NCBI GenBank assembly: GCA_027064285.1
Contig: JAMOPX010000075.1
Location: 1 to 17,413 of the forward strand
Length of the DNA stretch: 17,413 nucleotides
Source of the DNA: Desulfobacterales bacterium
GTDB taxonomy: Bacteria > Desulfobacterota > DSM-4660 > Desulfatiglandales > JALVZP01
Direction of reading: 5' to 3'
Numbering within the stretch: position 1 is the first letter of the stretch; the number at the start of each line of letters is the position of its first letter. A model generated the notes under the pieces. It did not search any database and was not told the origin of the DNA. It saw only the letters and a program-made list of their open reading frames with translations. Both the position numbers and the translations under genes were made by a program. Positions 1 through 6,808 of the stretch are shown here, piece by piece.

Positions 1-160
1 CTGCTTTTATTACTGTTACACTTCCTGGAGCCTTATCTGGTGCTTTCTCTGTCCTTGTAGCTGTAACAACTACTTCTTCCAATTTGTAAGCCTTTTCTTG
101 AGAATAACCTTTGGCTGCAAAGAGAATCAGAACAATTAAGAATAGAAACCACTTCCTCAT
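1..160 (-). CDS. TonB-dependent outer-membrane receptor, N-terminal part (runs off the window)
   Basis: The reverse strand reads 53 codons from an ATG at 160 to the window edge. A strong GGAGG ribosome site lies just upstream (about 166-171). The product begins with a short basic and hydrophobic signal peptide (MRKWFLFLIVLILFAAKGYS), followed by a TonB box and plug start (LEEVVVTATRTEKAPDKAPG). The phrase EEVVVTATR is typical of TonB-dependent receptors, which import siderophores, cobalamin or other scarce ligands across the outer membrane using TonB-ExbBD energy. The barrel lies outside the window, so the substrate cannot be inferred. The gene has its own promoter and a leader with a terminator-like hairpin. 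Confidence 0.85.
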   Translation of the reverse strand, partial: MRKWFLFLIVLILFAAKGYSQEKAYKLEEVVVTATRTEKAPDKAPGSVTVIKA

Positions 161-185
161 ATCTGCCTCCTTTCCAACAAAAAAA

Positions 186-227
186 GCCACGAAGACTTTA
201 GGCTTCATGCCCCTTAGCCTTCGTGGC
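186..227 (-). terminator. Hairpin plus T-tract ahead of the TonB receptor start (possible attenuator)
   Basis: A perfect 9-bp stem pairs 186-194 (gccacgaag) with 219-227 (cttcgtggc). An inner 5-bp stem (AGGCT/AGCCT on the reverse strand) stacks inside it. Read leftward, the stem is followed at once by seven T residues, the form of an intrinsic terminator. It sits between the receptor's promoter (305-332) and its ribosome site, so it could stop transcription before the gene. No gene reads rightward into it. Regulation by attenuation is inferred, and no known riboswitch class was recognised in the leader. Confidence 0.6.
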
Positions 228-304
228 CTTTGTTTTTCTTATTTTTTATAAGTTTTTATAAGTAATAAGGGCTTCCTGCCCCAATTTCTACAGTATCTTC
301 GTCT

Positions 305-332
305 TTTATACTAAAGGTATTTTTTCTGTCAA
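305..332 (-). promoter_or_regulatory. Sigma-70-type promoter for the TonB receptor
   Basis: On the reverse strand a perfect -35 box TTGACA (327-332) is separated by 16 bp from TATAAA (305-310). Transcription would start near 297 and give a leader of about 135 nt before the ATG at 160, containing the terminator-like hairpin. Confidence 0.6.
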
Positions 333-348
333 TAGTTAAGATGCCTTT

Positions 349-420
349 TCATCTGTAATCACAAAACTACCCTTCAAAAAGATAGTATAATACCAATTCT
401 ACAATAGTTTTGGTATTACA
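349..420. repeat. Small MITE-like inverted-repeat element, copy 1
   Basis: Imperfect 14-bp terminal inverted repeats (12 of 14 matching) lie at 354-367 (tgtaatcacaaaac) and 407-420 (gttttggtattaca). The left 40 bp (350-389) recurs at 11010-11049 with about 37 of 40 identical bases, so this is a dispersed family and not a local hairpin. An inner inverted repeat, taataccaa/ttggtatta, spans 389-418. No coding content is visible. Confidence 0.6.
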
Positions 421-500
421 AGGCGACCTACAAAAATGACAATTATTTTTTTCGTAAAATTTGTTTCTCATCGAGAATTGCTGAAAATTGCTGATTATAT

Positions 501-529
501 TTGACATGAATTGGTGCCATTGATATATT
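501..529 (+). promoter_or_regulatory. Promoter giving a nearly leaderless transcript
   Basis: TTGACA at 501-506 and TATATT at 524-529 are separated by exactly 17 bp, a near-consensus sigma-70 promoter. The expected start point, about 535-537, is only two to four bases before the ATG at 539. No ribosome site precedes that ATG, so the mRNA would be leaderless or nearly so. Confidence 0.65.
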
Positions 530-538
530 CTTTTTATT

Positions 539-886
539 ATGAAAAAGAGCATTATTTCACCACTTTGTTCTGCTTTAGTAGTTCCAGGATTTGGGCAGAT
601 AATAAATGGTCAGATAAAAAAAGGGGTTATACTGTGTGTGTCTGTTCTTGTGCTTCTCATCGCTGCGACAATAGAAACATACTTTCTTATAAAAGCATCT
701 CTAAAAGGTCTTGCATTAAATGAACTTTATCCAGAAATGGTTATTTCTAAGTTTAAGGCGCAGGATCATACTGTGCTATGGATAATATTTATTGCATTTA
801 TTGGTATTTGGCTCTATTCGGTTATAGATGCATTTAGTGAAGGAAGAAAAATAGATCTGCAAGAAGAAAGAGGTAAAAACACTTAA
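539..886 (+). CDS. Small membrane protein, TM2/DUF5683-like
   Basis: The 115-residue product has two clear hydrophobic stretches (about residues 8-55 and 78-97) around a short hydrophilic loop, and a charged C-terminal tail. The N-terminal phrase ALVVPGFGQIINGQIKKGV resembles the proline-glycine-glycine-glutamine signature of TM2 and DUF5683-type small membrane proteins (PGLGQ.Y.G..kkG). Their function is not established. The start at 539 fits the adjacent promoter, and no Shine-Dalgarno sequence is present. Directly after the stop lies a decayed transposase, so any former operon partner downstream may have been lost. Confidence 0.6.
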   Translation: MKKSIISPLCSALVVPGFGQIINGQIKKGVILCVSVLVLLIAATIETYFLIKASLKGLALNELYPEMVISKFKAQDHTVLWIIFIAFIGIWLYSVIDAFSEGRKIDLQEERGKNT

Positions 887-893
887 CAAGAAA

Positions 894-1492
894 TGTATAT
901 TAGCTACAATAGTATTTGTATTGATTACAGTTCAGTGTCTTTTAGAGTTTGAGTTCTTTGAAGATAAAATCAATGTTCTAAAACTTATGCGAACTTTTTC
1001 TTCCTGCATGAGATTTGCTTATCAAAGACTTTTAGAAGGGTGGAAAAGAAAGGATCTACAGATATTGTGATGATACCATTTCAAAAGCCAAAGATATGCT
1101 TACCAGTTGTAAGAAAAGGGAGATAAATCCTATTAAAATAATCTTTGGTGGAAAGAATTTATTTGAAAAATTAAAAAAGAATCATCTACAGGGTAGGAAG
1201 AGAGAAAAACTAAAAAAGAAGTGGATAGAGATGGCAATTTAAAGAAATATGGAAAGATTTCTTTGTATTATTAAACCAATCTGGCAATAAAAGATAATAC
1301 CTGTTATGGTATGTAGCTCATAAGATTATAGATCTGGTCTTAGGGAACTGGGAGAGGGTGGTGAGTAGGTTAGTTCCTGCACCTGGTGCAGGGGCTATGG
1401 GTGGCCAAAAACCGCCAGGTGGGGTTGGCCATCCTGAAAAGGCGGAATACAAATACCCCACCCAAAATTGCACTAACGTGCAGTTTTGTTAA
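894..1492 (+). pseudogene. tnpB: Decayed IS200/IS605-family TnpB with internal deletion
   Basis: Three frames hold recognisable TnpB pieces. Around 924-1067 the N-terminal part reads VLKLMRTFSSCMRFAYQRLL, typical of IS1341/TnpB proteins. A frameshift near 1060 moves to 1065-1242, which reads SKAKDMLTSCKKREINPIKI and IFGGKNLFEKLKK, again TnpB-like. The middle, including the catalytic RuvC-like domain, is missing. From about 1331 the C-terminal tail resumes, with VVSRLVPAPGAGAMGG and later GHPEKAEYKYPTQNCTNV, ending at TAA 1490-1492. The gene cannot make a working nuclease. It lies immediately upstream of the ileS operon. Confidence 0.85.
1464..1487 (+). repeat. Imperfect hairpin at the retained right end of the TnpB element
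   Basis: A 10-bp stem with one G-T pair (aaaattgcac at 1464-1473, gtgcagtttt at 1478-1487) closes a 4-base loop. IS200/IS605 elements carry subterminal hairpins at their ends, and TnpB guide (omega) RNAs overlap the tnpB 3' end. A second perfect 7-bp palindrome lies at 1377-1391. The role is inferred from position. Confidence 0.4.
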
Positions 1493-1505
1493 CCAGGTAG
1501 AAAAA

Positions 1506-1838
1506 ATGAAAGCTTATCTTATAGATGAGATAAGCAAAAAAGATATGCAAAAAATAGAAGAATTTTTAAAGAACAATGCAATCTCTTCTTCTATAGAAGG
1601 ATTATTTTGGATACAGATTCCAGAACAACTGCTTACAAAAGAACAGGCAGAGCATAAAGACTGTGCCCCACATATATGCGCACTCGAGTTGGGTAATAAC
1701 TGGATAAAACTGGAACTCTTTGTGCGTAGTTCTAAAAGCCTGAGATGTACCTGCTGTGGTTACTGCACAAAAGAGCAGAGAAACTTCATTATAAGCTATG
1801 CAAACAGGATGATAGATTATCTGGGAGTCAGGACATAG
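1506..1838 (+). CDS. Conserved hypothetical protein with a CxCCGYC cysteine cluster
   Basis: The open frame extends upstream to 1386, but those codons overlap the TnpB tail in another frame. The ATG at 1506 gives a compact 110-residue protein with no signal peptide. Residues about 81-87 read CTCCGYC, preceded by SLRC, making a dense cluster of five cysteines that could bind zinc or an iron-sulfur centre. A further cysteine-histidine phrase (KDCAPHICALELG) lies upstream. It ends 14 bp before the ileS start codon, on the same strand, so it is probably the first gene of the ileS-lspA-lgt operon. I do not recognise a named family. Confidence 0.6.
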   Translation: MKAYLIDEISKKDMQKIEEFLKNNAISSSIEGLFWIQIPEQLLTKEQAEHKDCAPHICALELGNNWIKLELFVRSSKSLRCTCCGYCTKEQRNFIISYANRMIDYLGVRT

Positions 1839-1852
1839 TAAGGAGGAATTTT

Positions 1853-4648
1853 ATGGACTACAAAGACACACTGAATCTGCCAAAGACTCAGTTTCCTATG
1901 AAGGCAAATTTAGTGAAAAAAGAGCCTGAAATGCTCAAAAGGTGGGAAAAGATAAATCTCTACAGACTCATCAGAAAAAGCTCCAAGGGAAGACCTATTT
2001 TTGTGCTTCATGATGGTCCCCCTTATGCAAATGGACACATACACATGGGTACCGCATTCAACAAGATCCTGAAGGATATCATTGTAAAATCAAGACAGAT
2101 GGCAGGATATGATGCCCCATATGTGCCTGGCTGGGACTGTCATGGATTACCCATAGAACATAATGTAGACAAGGAGCTGGGAGAAAAGAAAAAGAATATG
2201 TCACCTGTAGAGATAAGGAAGTATTGCCGTGATTATGCCAAAAGATTTGTAGAGATCCAGAAGAAGGAGTTCAAAAGGCTCGGAGTATTGGGAGAGTGGG
2301 ACAGTCCATATCTTACCATGAGCTATGACTACCAGGCCACTATAGTCAGAGAGTTTTCTAAATTTGCATTGAATGGCAGTCTTATAAGAAGCAAAAAACC
2401 AATATACTGGTGTATATATTGCAAGACAGCGCTTGCAGAGGCAGAAGTGGAATACAAAGAGCATGTATCTCCTTCCATATTTGTAAAATTTCGCATGATA
2501 TCTGACTTGGGAATCATCTATCCAGAGCTTAAAGGAATAAAGGACATCTATATAGTTATCTGGACTACTACTCCCTGGACTATACCTGCAAACTTAGCTA
2601 TTGCCCTTAACCCCTCCTTTGAATATGTAGCCGTGGATACAAAAAAGGATGGTGTAATGATACTTGCAGAAGGGCTTTCTGATATATGCATGCATGAGTT
2701 CGGATACAAAGATTATAAAGTTATAGCAAGTATTGATCCCAAAAAACTGGAGGGCTTAGAAGCAGAACATCCTCTATACAAAAGAAGTTCCAAGATTGTG
2801 CTTGCCTCCTATGTAACCTTAGATGCTGGCACAGGTTGTGTGCATATTGCACCAGGTCATGGAGAAGAGGACTATGAGACCGGCTTAAATTATGGCTTAG
2901 AAACATATTCTCCTGTAGATGATGAGGGAAGATTCACAGAAGATGTTGAATACTTTACAGGGATGCAGGTTTTTGAAGCAAACAAAGCAGTAAATCAGAA
3001 GCTTAAAGAAAAAGGTGCGCTAATCAAAGAAAATGAGATAACCCATGATTATCCTCACTGCTGGAGATGTAAAAATCCTGTAATATTCAGGGCCACTGAG
3101 CAGTGGTTCATATCAATGGAAAAAAATGATCTGAGAAAGAAGGCACTTGAAGCAATCTCTCAGGTAAAGTGGATTCCATATTGGGGAAAAGACAGGATTT
3201 ACAGCATGATAGAAAACAGGCCTGACTGGTGTATATCCAGACAGAGGGTCTGGGGCGTTCCTATTACTATGTTCTACTGCAAGAAGTGCAAAAAGCCATT
3301 TCTGTCCAAGGAAGCAGCAGAGCATGTGGCAAAAAAGGTGGAAGAACACGGGGCTGACATATGGTTTACTGAGCCGGCAGAAAAACTTCTTCCAGAAGGA
3401 ACTAAATGCCCTGAATGTGGAAGCCATGAATTTGAAAAAGAAAAAGACATATTAGATGTGTGGTTTGATTCAGGAGTCAGCTTTGCTGCTGTGCTGGAAA
3501 AGAGAAAGGGGCTTGTTTGTCCTGCAAACATATACTTGGAGGGAAGCGATCAGCACAGAGGATGGTTTCACAGTTCACTGCTCTGTTCTGTGGGTACGAG
3601 AGGAAAACCACCCTACAAAAGTGTCCTCACCCATGGATTTGTGGTGGATGCTCAGGGAAGGGCAATGCACAAATCTTTGGGAAATGTAATTAGCCCTGAG
3701 GATCTTGTCAGGGATTATGGTGCAGAAATCATAAGGATGTGGGTATCTGCTGAAGATTATAAGGATAATATAAGGCTTTCAAATGAGATAATGCAGAGGC
3801 TGGTAGAAGCGTACAGAAGGATCAGAAACACCTGCCGTTATCTGCTGGGAAATCTCTATGACTTTGATTCAGAAAAGGATCAGGTTTCCTACAGTGAAAT
3901 GGAAGAAATAGACAGATGGATATTGCATAGGCTTCAGGAAATGAACGAAAGGGTGCAGAAAGCCTATTCAGAATTTGAGTTTCACATAGTCTATCATACA
4001 CTGCATAATTTCTGTGTGCTGGATCTATCAGCCATATACTTGGACATAATAAAGGACAGGCTCTACACCTATCCTTCCAAATCATTAAAAAGACGCTCTG
4101 CCCAGACAGCAATGAACGAAATACTGGAAGTAATAGTCAGGCTCATGGCACCAGTGCTTTCCTTTACTGCAGATGAGGTATGGCAATATATGAAAGGTAA
4201 AAGAGCTGAAAGCGTGCACATGGATCAGTTTATCCCTGTAAAAGAAGAATATAAGGATCAGCAGCTCAAAGAAAGATGGGAAAAGCTTCTGGAAATAAGG
4301 GCTGAAGTAAACAAGGCCATGGAGATAGCAAGAAAAAACAAGGTAATAGGTCATTCTCTTGAGGCAGACATAACCATTGGCGCATCTTCCAAGCTTATGG
4401 AGTTTCTCCTGCCTTATAAAGACCAGCTAAAGACCATATTTATAGTCTCAAATGTAGTGCTTGTGCCCTTAGAAGATTTAAAAGAAGGATTTGAGTCTGA
4501 AGAGGTGCCTGGGCTTAAGATCCATGTAATAAAAAGCCCTCATGCAAAGTGTGAAAGGTGCTGGATTCATGACGAATCTGTGGGAAAGAATCCTTCCTAT
4601 CCTGATATATGTCAGAGGTGTGTTGAGGCAATAGAGGCGATGAAATGA
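1853..4648 (+). CDS. ileS: Isoleucyl-tRNA synthetase
   Basis: This cytoplasmic class Ia synthetase joins isoleucine to tRNA-Ile and edits misactivated valine. A longer frame opens at 1745, but the ATG at 1853 has an AGGAGG ribosome site (1841-1846) and gives a normal length of 931 residues. Seen in order: the nucleotide-binding HIGH-type motif GHIHMG (residues 61-66), the CP1 editing domain with TTTPWTIPANLA, the KMSKS-type loop as MHKSLGN (605-611), the anticodon-binding region, and a C-terminal zinc finger with cysteines at 900, 903, 920 and 923. The MHKS form replaces the second KMSKS lysine-serine context but keeps the key lysine and serine. Its stop overlaps the lspA start by four bases (ATGA), indicating translational coupling. 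Confidence 0.97.
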   Translation: MDYKDTLNLPKTQFPMKANLVKKEPEMLKRWEKINLYRLIRKSSKGRPIFVLHDGPPYANGHIHMGTAFNKILKDIIVKSRQMAGYDAPYVPGWDCHGLPIEHNVDKELGEKKKNMSPVEIRKYCRDYAKRFVEIQKKEFKRLGVLGEWDSPYLTMSYDYQATIVREFSKFALNGSLIRSKKPIYWCIYCKTALAEAEVEYKEHVSPSIFVKFRMISDLGIIYPELKGIKDIYIVIWTTTPWTIPANLAIALNPSFEYVAVDTKKDGVMILAEGLSDICMHEFGYKDYKVIASIDPKKLEGLEAEHPLYKRSSKIVLASYVTLDAGTGCVHIAPGHGEEDYETGLNYGLETYSPVDDEGRFTEDVEYFTGMQVFEANKAVNQKLKEKGALIKENEITHDYPHCWRCKNPVIFRATEQWFISMEKNDLRKKALEAISQVKWIPYWGKDRIYSMIENRPDWCISRQRVWGVPITMFYCKKCKKPFLSKEAAEHVAKKVEEHGADIWFTEPAEKLLPEGTKCPECGSHEFEKEKDILDVWFDSGVSFAAVLEKRKGLVCPANIYLEGSDQHRGWFHSSLLCSVGTRGKPPYKSVLTHGFVVDAQGRAMHKSLGNVISPEDLVRDYGAEIIRMWVSAEDYKDNIRLSNEIMQRLVEAYRRIRNTCRYLLGNLYDFDSEKDQVSYSEMEEIDRWILHRLQEMNERVQKAYSEFEFHIVYHTLHNFCVLDLSAIYLDIIKDRLYTYPSKSLKRRSAQTAMNEILEVIVRLMAPVLSFTADEVWQYMKGKRAESVHMDQFIPVKEEYKDQQLKERWEKLLEIRAEVNKAMEIARKNKVIGHSLEADITIGASSKLMEFLLPYKDQLKTIFIVSNVVLVPLEDLKEGFESEEVPGLKIHVIKSPHAKCERCWIHDESVGKNPSYPDICQRCVEAIEAMK

Positions 4649-5106
4649 AAATAGGTCATGTAGTAAGCATAGTAGTATTGGATCAGCTTACAAAATACAT
4701 TGTAGCCCACAGTTTAAAGATAAATCAAAGCATTCCTATCTCCGAATTTTTCAACATCACCTATATCCAGAATAGAGGGATCCTGTTCGGAGTGATGAAT
4801 AACCCTTCCTTTTCTCCGTTTTTGATAATAGCTGCCAATATAATTGCGATAATAATACTGATCCTGTGGTCTCTTAAACCTGATAACAACTTCTGGACAA
4901 AGGCAGGAATAACACTGATCGTATCAGGAGCAGTAGGAAACCTAATAGACAGACTACTGTATGGTGGGGTAATAGACTTTTTAGACTTTCATATTGGCAA
5001 ATATCACTGGCCTGCCTTTAATGTAGCAGACATATCTATCACAGTAGGCACAATTCTTCTGGGAATAGGCCTCCTCAAAGAGAGAAATGCATCCAGATCT
5101 TTTTAG
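4645..5106 (+). CDS. lspA: Lipoprotein signal peptidase II
   Basis: The 153-residue inner-membrane aspartyl protease removes signal peptides from prolipoproteins after diacylglyceryl transfer. Visible features are the N-terminal VLDQLTKY helix start, IQNRGILFGV (the family's N.GaaFG region), GNLIDRLLYGGVIDFLDF, and FNVADISI. The last two carry the paired catalytic aspartates. Four hydrophobic segments fit the family. The start codon overlaps the ileS stop, and the 3' end overlaps lgt by 20 bp. The ileS-lspA order is common in bacteria. Confidence 0.95.
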   Translation: MKIGHVVSIVVLDQLTKYIVAHSLKINQSIPISEFFNITYIQNRGILFGVMNNPSFSPFLIIAANIIAIIILILWSLKPDNNFWTKAGITLIVSGAVGNLIDRLLYGGVIDFLDFHIGKYHWPAFNVADISITVGTILLGIGLLKERNASRSF

Positions 5107-5842
5107 CATAGGCTCTATAACTATTCACACCTATGGCATATTTGTGGCAGGAGGGATATTTTCTGGTGTGTTCTTAGCCATGAAGCTGGCTGAGAAAGAA
5201 GGGATCTCCTCCACCATTATCTCTGACATGTGCTTCTGGATGGTTATATCTGCAATCCTTGGTGCTAGGCTTGTTTATGTGCTGATGAACCTGCGCTATT
5301 ACCTGAGGTTTCCCTTAGATATACTTCAGATATGGAAAGGAGGTCTTGTATTCTCTGGAGGACTTATCACTGCTTGTTTTGTAGGAGGATGGTACATAAA
5401 AAAATATAGATTGAGCTTCTGGCTTGTTGGAGACATAATTGCCCCATCTGTTGCACTTGGACAGGCCATAGGCAGGATAGGATGCTTTATGGCAGGCTGT
5501 TGTTATGGTAAACCAACTGATGTTCCCTGGGCAGTAACATTTCATAATCCTAATTCTTTGGCTCCCCTAAATGTACCACTTCATCCCACACAGCTTTATC
5601 ACTGCTTAGCCTGTACTATCATATTCTTGTGCCTCATGATACTCAGAAAACATAAATCTTTTGAAGGACAAGTATTTTTGTGGTATCTGCTTATGCACAG
5701 TCTTCAAAGGATTATAATAGAGAGATTCAGAGGAGATCTGGTGCCGTTCATAGGTCAGATGAGTGCTACTCAGTTTATCTCTGTTGCAATACTCCTTACC
5801 TCAGGTATTATACTCATTTTGAGGGGAAGAAAATTTAAATAA
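5087..5842 (+). CDS. lgt: Prolipoprotein diacylglyceryl transferase
   Basis: Lgt is a polytopic inner-membrane enzyme that transfers diacylglycerol from phosphatidylglycerol to the lipobox cysteine, the step before LspA. The 251-residue length is typical. Diagnostic segments are ITIHTYGIFVAGG near the N-terminus, the Lgt signature GRIGCFMAGCCYG with its essential arginine, and HPTQLYH. The E. coli HGGL segment appears here as FSGGL, so the histidine there is replaced by serine; variation at this site is seen in the family. The gene overlaps lspA by 20 bp and is probably translated from the same mRNA. Confidence 0.95.
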   Translation: MHPDLFSIGSITIHTYGIFVAGGIFSGVFLAMKLAEKEGISSTIISDMCFWMVISAILGARLVYVLMNLRYYLRFPLDILQIWKGGLVFSGGLITACFVGGWYIKKYRLSFWLVGDIIAPSVALGQAIGRIGCFMAGCCYGKPTDVPWAVTFHNPNSLAPLNVPLHPTQLYHCLACTIIFLCLMILRKHKSFEGQVFLWYLLMHSLQRIIIERFRGDLVPFIGQMSATQFISVAILLTSGIILILRGRKFK

Positions 5843-5886
5843 CAATTAACTTGAAAATTCATCTTTTGCCTCCTTACGGTCGGAGA

Positions 5887-5907
5887 CCCCTTCCTTCAGA
5901 TAAGGGG
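5887..5907 (+). other. Short GC-rich hairpin after lgt
   Basis: CCCCTT (5887-5892) pairs with AAGGGG (5902-5907) around a 9-base loop. It lies 45 bp after the lgt stop. No T-tract follows on the plus strand, so an intrinsic terminator is not well supported, although it may mark the operon end. Confidence 0.25.
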
Positions 5908-5918
5908 GGAGAGCGCAA

Positions 5919-5947
5919 TTGACGATGTATTGCTATTGTGATAAAAC
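5919..5947 (+). promoter_or_regulatory. Candidate promoter for pal-cpoB
   Basis: TTGACG (5919-5924, five of six consensus bases) and TAAAAC (5942-5947, four of six) are separated by 17 bp. Initiation near 5954 would give a leader of about 235 nt before pal, containing the hairpin series at 6036-6133. Confidence 0.45.
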
Positions 5948-6035
5948 AATTTTAATTCTAAAAGTATTTTTCAATAAAATGGAGAAGAACAGATTAAGAG
6001 ATAAGATGTTAAGCACTAGCCAGCATAAACGGGCA

Positions 6036-6133
6036 GGGGAAGTAGTATGTCCCTTCCAGTGGGCTGTTGTCAAGCGGCCTATTATAGCAATGCTATTTAG
6101 CATCAGCTATAATCTCCTTCCCGTAGGGAGGAG
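6036..6133 (+). ncRNA. Candidate structured RNA or structured leader of pal
   Basis: Four hairpins follow one another in about 100 nt: ggaag/cttcc (6038-6042 with 6053-6057), ggctg/cggcc (6062-6066 with 6075-6079), a long stem attatagc/gctataat (6081-6088 with 6106-6113) with an inner atgct/agcat stem and a 4-base loop, and ctcct-ccc/gggaggag (6114-6133). The stretch is more G+C-rich than the gaps around it and has no convincing reading frame; the 78-codon open frame across it looks like chance. I recognise no RNA family. It could be a 5' leader element or a separate small RNA. Confidence 0.4.
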
Positions 6134-6190
6134 TAGTCGATTACTTAGGTGTTAAAAGTAAATAAAATTATTAGAATGGGAGGTTTAGTT

Positions 6191-6808
6191 ATGAAAAGTA
6201 GCAAATGGAGGTTAGTAATTGCCTTGTTTGTAGTTGGGATGAGCATGTGTCTTGTCTCCTGCAGTTGTCCTTCTTGCACAAAAAAGAAGGTAACACCACC
6301 GTCAGCCCAGACAGAAATTCAACCCACTGCAAAACCCCAAAAGCCAGAGGAAGAGGTTCCGCCAGTAGTTAAGGCTGAAAAGGCTGAAAAACCAGAGGTG
6401 AGTTTAGAAGAACTAAAGGCAAAAGAAGAAGAAGAGAAAAAGAAGAAATTAGAGGAAGAGATAGATGAGATTGAAAGCACCATGATACACTTTGACTTTG
6501 ATAAGGCAGATCTGAAACCAGAAGCAAGAGAAATACTTAAAAAACTGGCAGAGTGGCTTCTGAAACATCCAGAGTTCAACCTGAGGATCGAAGGCTATTG
6601 TGATGAAAGAGGAACAGAGGAATATAACCTTGCACTGGGACAAAGAAGAGCAGATGCAGCAAAGAAGTATCTTGTAGAGCTGGGTGTGTCTCCTGAGAGG
6701 ATCACAACTATCAGCTATGGAGAAGAAAATCCCATTGATCCGCGTCACTGTGAAGATGCATGGGCAAAGAATAGAAGAGATGAGTTTAAGCTCATAAGCA
6801 GCAAGTGA
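6191..6808 (+). CDS. pal: Peptidoglycan-associated lipoprotein Pal
   Basis: Pal is an outer-membrane lipoprotein that binds peptidoglycan and works with the Tol complex in envelope constriction. The frame opens at 6149, but the ATG at 6191 has a GGGAGG site seven bases upstream and starts the signal peptide. The lipobox reads LVSC, with the lipidated cysteine about 26 residues in. A proline/glutamate-rich linker and a highly charged KEEEEKKKKLEEE helix follow, then a C-terminal OmpA-like domain (about 105-205). This has IHFDFDKADLKPEA, the diaminopimelate-binding region IEGYCDERGTEEYNLALGQR, and KNRRDEF. The 205-residue length is slightly long because of the linker. No tolB, tolQ, tolR or tolA is present in the window. 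Confidence 0.95.
   Translation: MKSSKWRLVIALFVVGMSMCLVSCSCPSCTKKKVTPPSAQTEIQPTAKPQKPEEEVPPVVKAEKAEKPEVSLEELKAKEEEEKKKKLEEEIDEIESTMIHFDFDKADLKPEAREILKKLAEWLLKHPEFNLRIEGYCDERGTEEYNLALGQRRADAAKKYLVELGVSPERITTISYGEENPIDPRHCEDAWAKNRRDEFKLISSK

Noticed and set aside
1386..1505. Upstream extension of the small cysteine protein to 1386
   Set aside because: These codons overlap the readable TnpB C-terminal tail in another frame, and the ATG at 1506 gives a compact protein.
1745..1852. Upstream extension of ileS to 1745
   Set aside because: It would overlap the preceding gene by about 94 bp; the ATG at 1853 has an AGGAGG site and the standard IleS N-terminus.
3671..3682. MHKSLGN in IleS as a defective KMSKS loop
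   Set aside because: The catalytic lysine and serine are kept, and this form is a known variant among bacterial synthetases.
6036..6133. 6S RNA, SRP RNA or RNase P RNA
   Set aside because: The fold is a row of separate hairpins, not the long rod with a central bubble of 6S RNA, and the conserved SRP and RNase P motifs are not seen.
5919..6155. 78-codon open frame between lgt and pal
   Set aside because: Its translation has no domain-like pattern or ribosome site and it overlaps a set of strong hairpins; an untranslated leader is the better reading.
6319..6748. Long reverse-strand open frames across pal
   Set aside because: They are shadows of a lysine/glutamate-rich coding region; the forward frame is a clear OmpA-domain lipoprotein.
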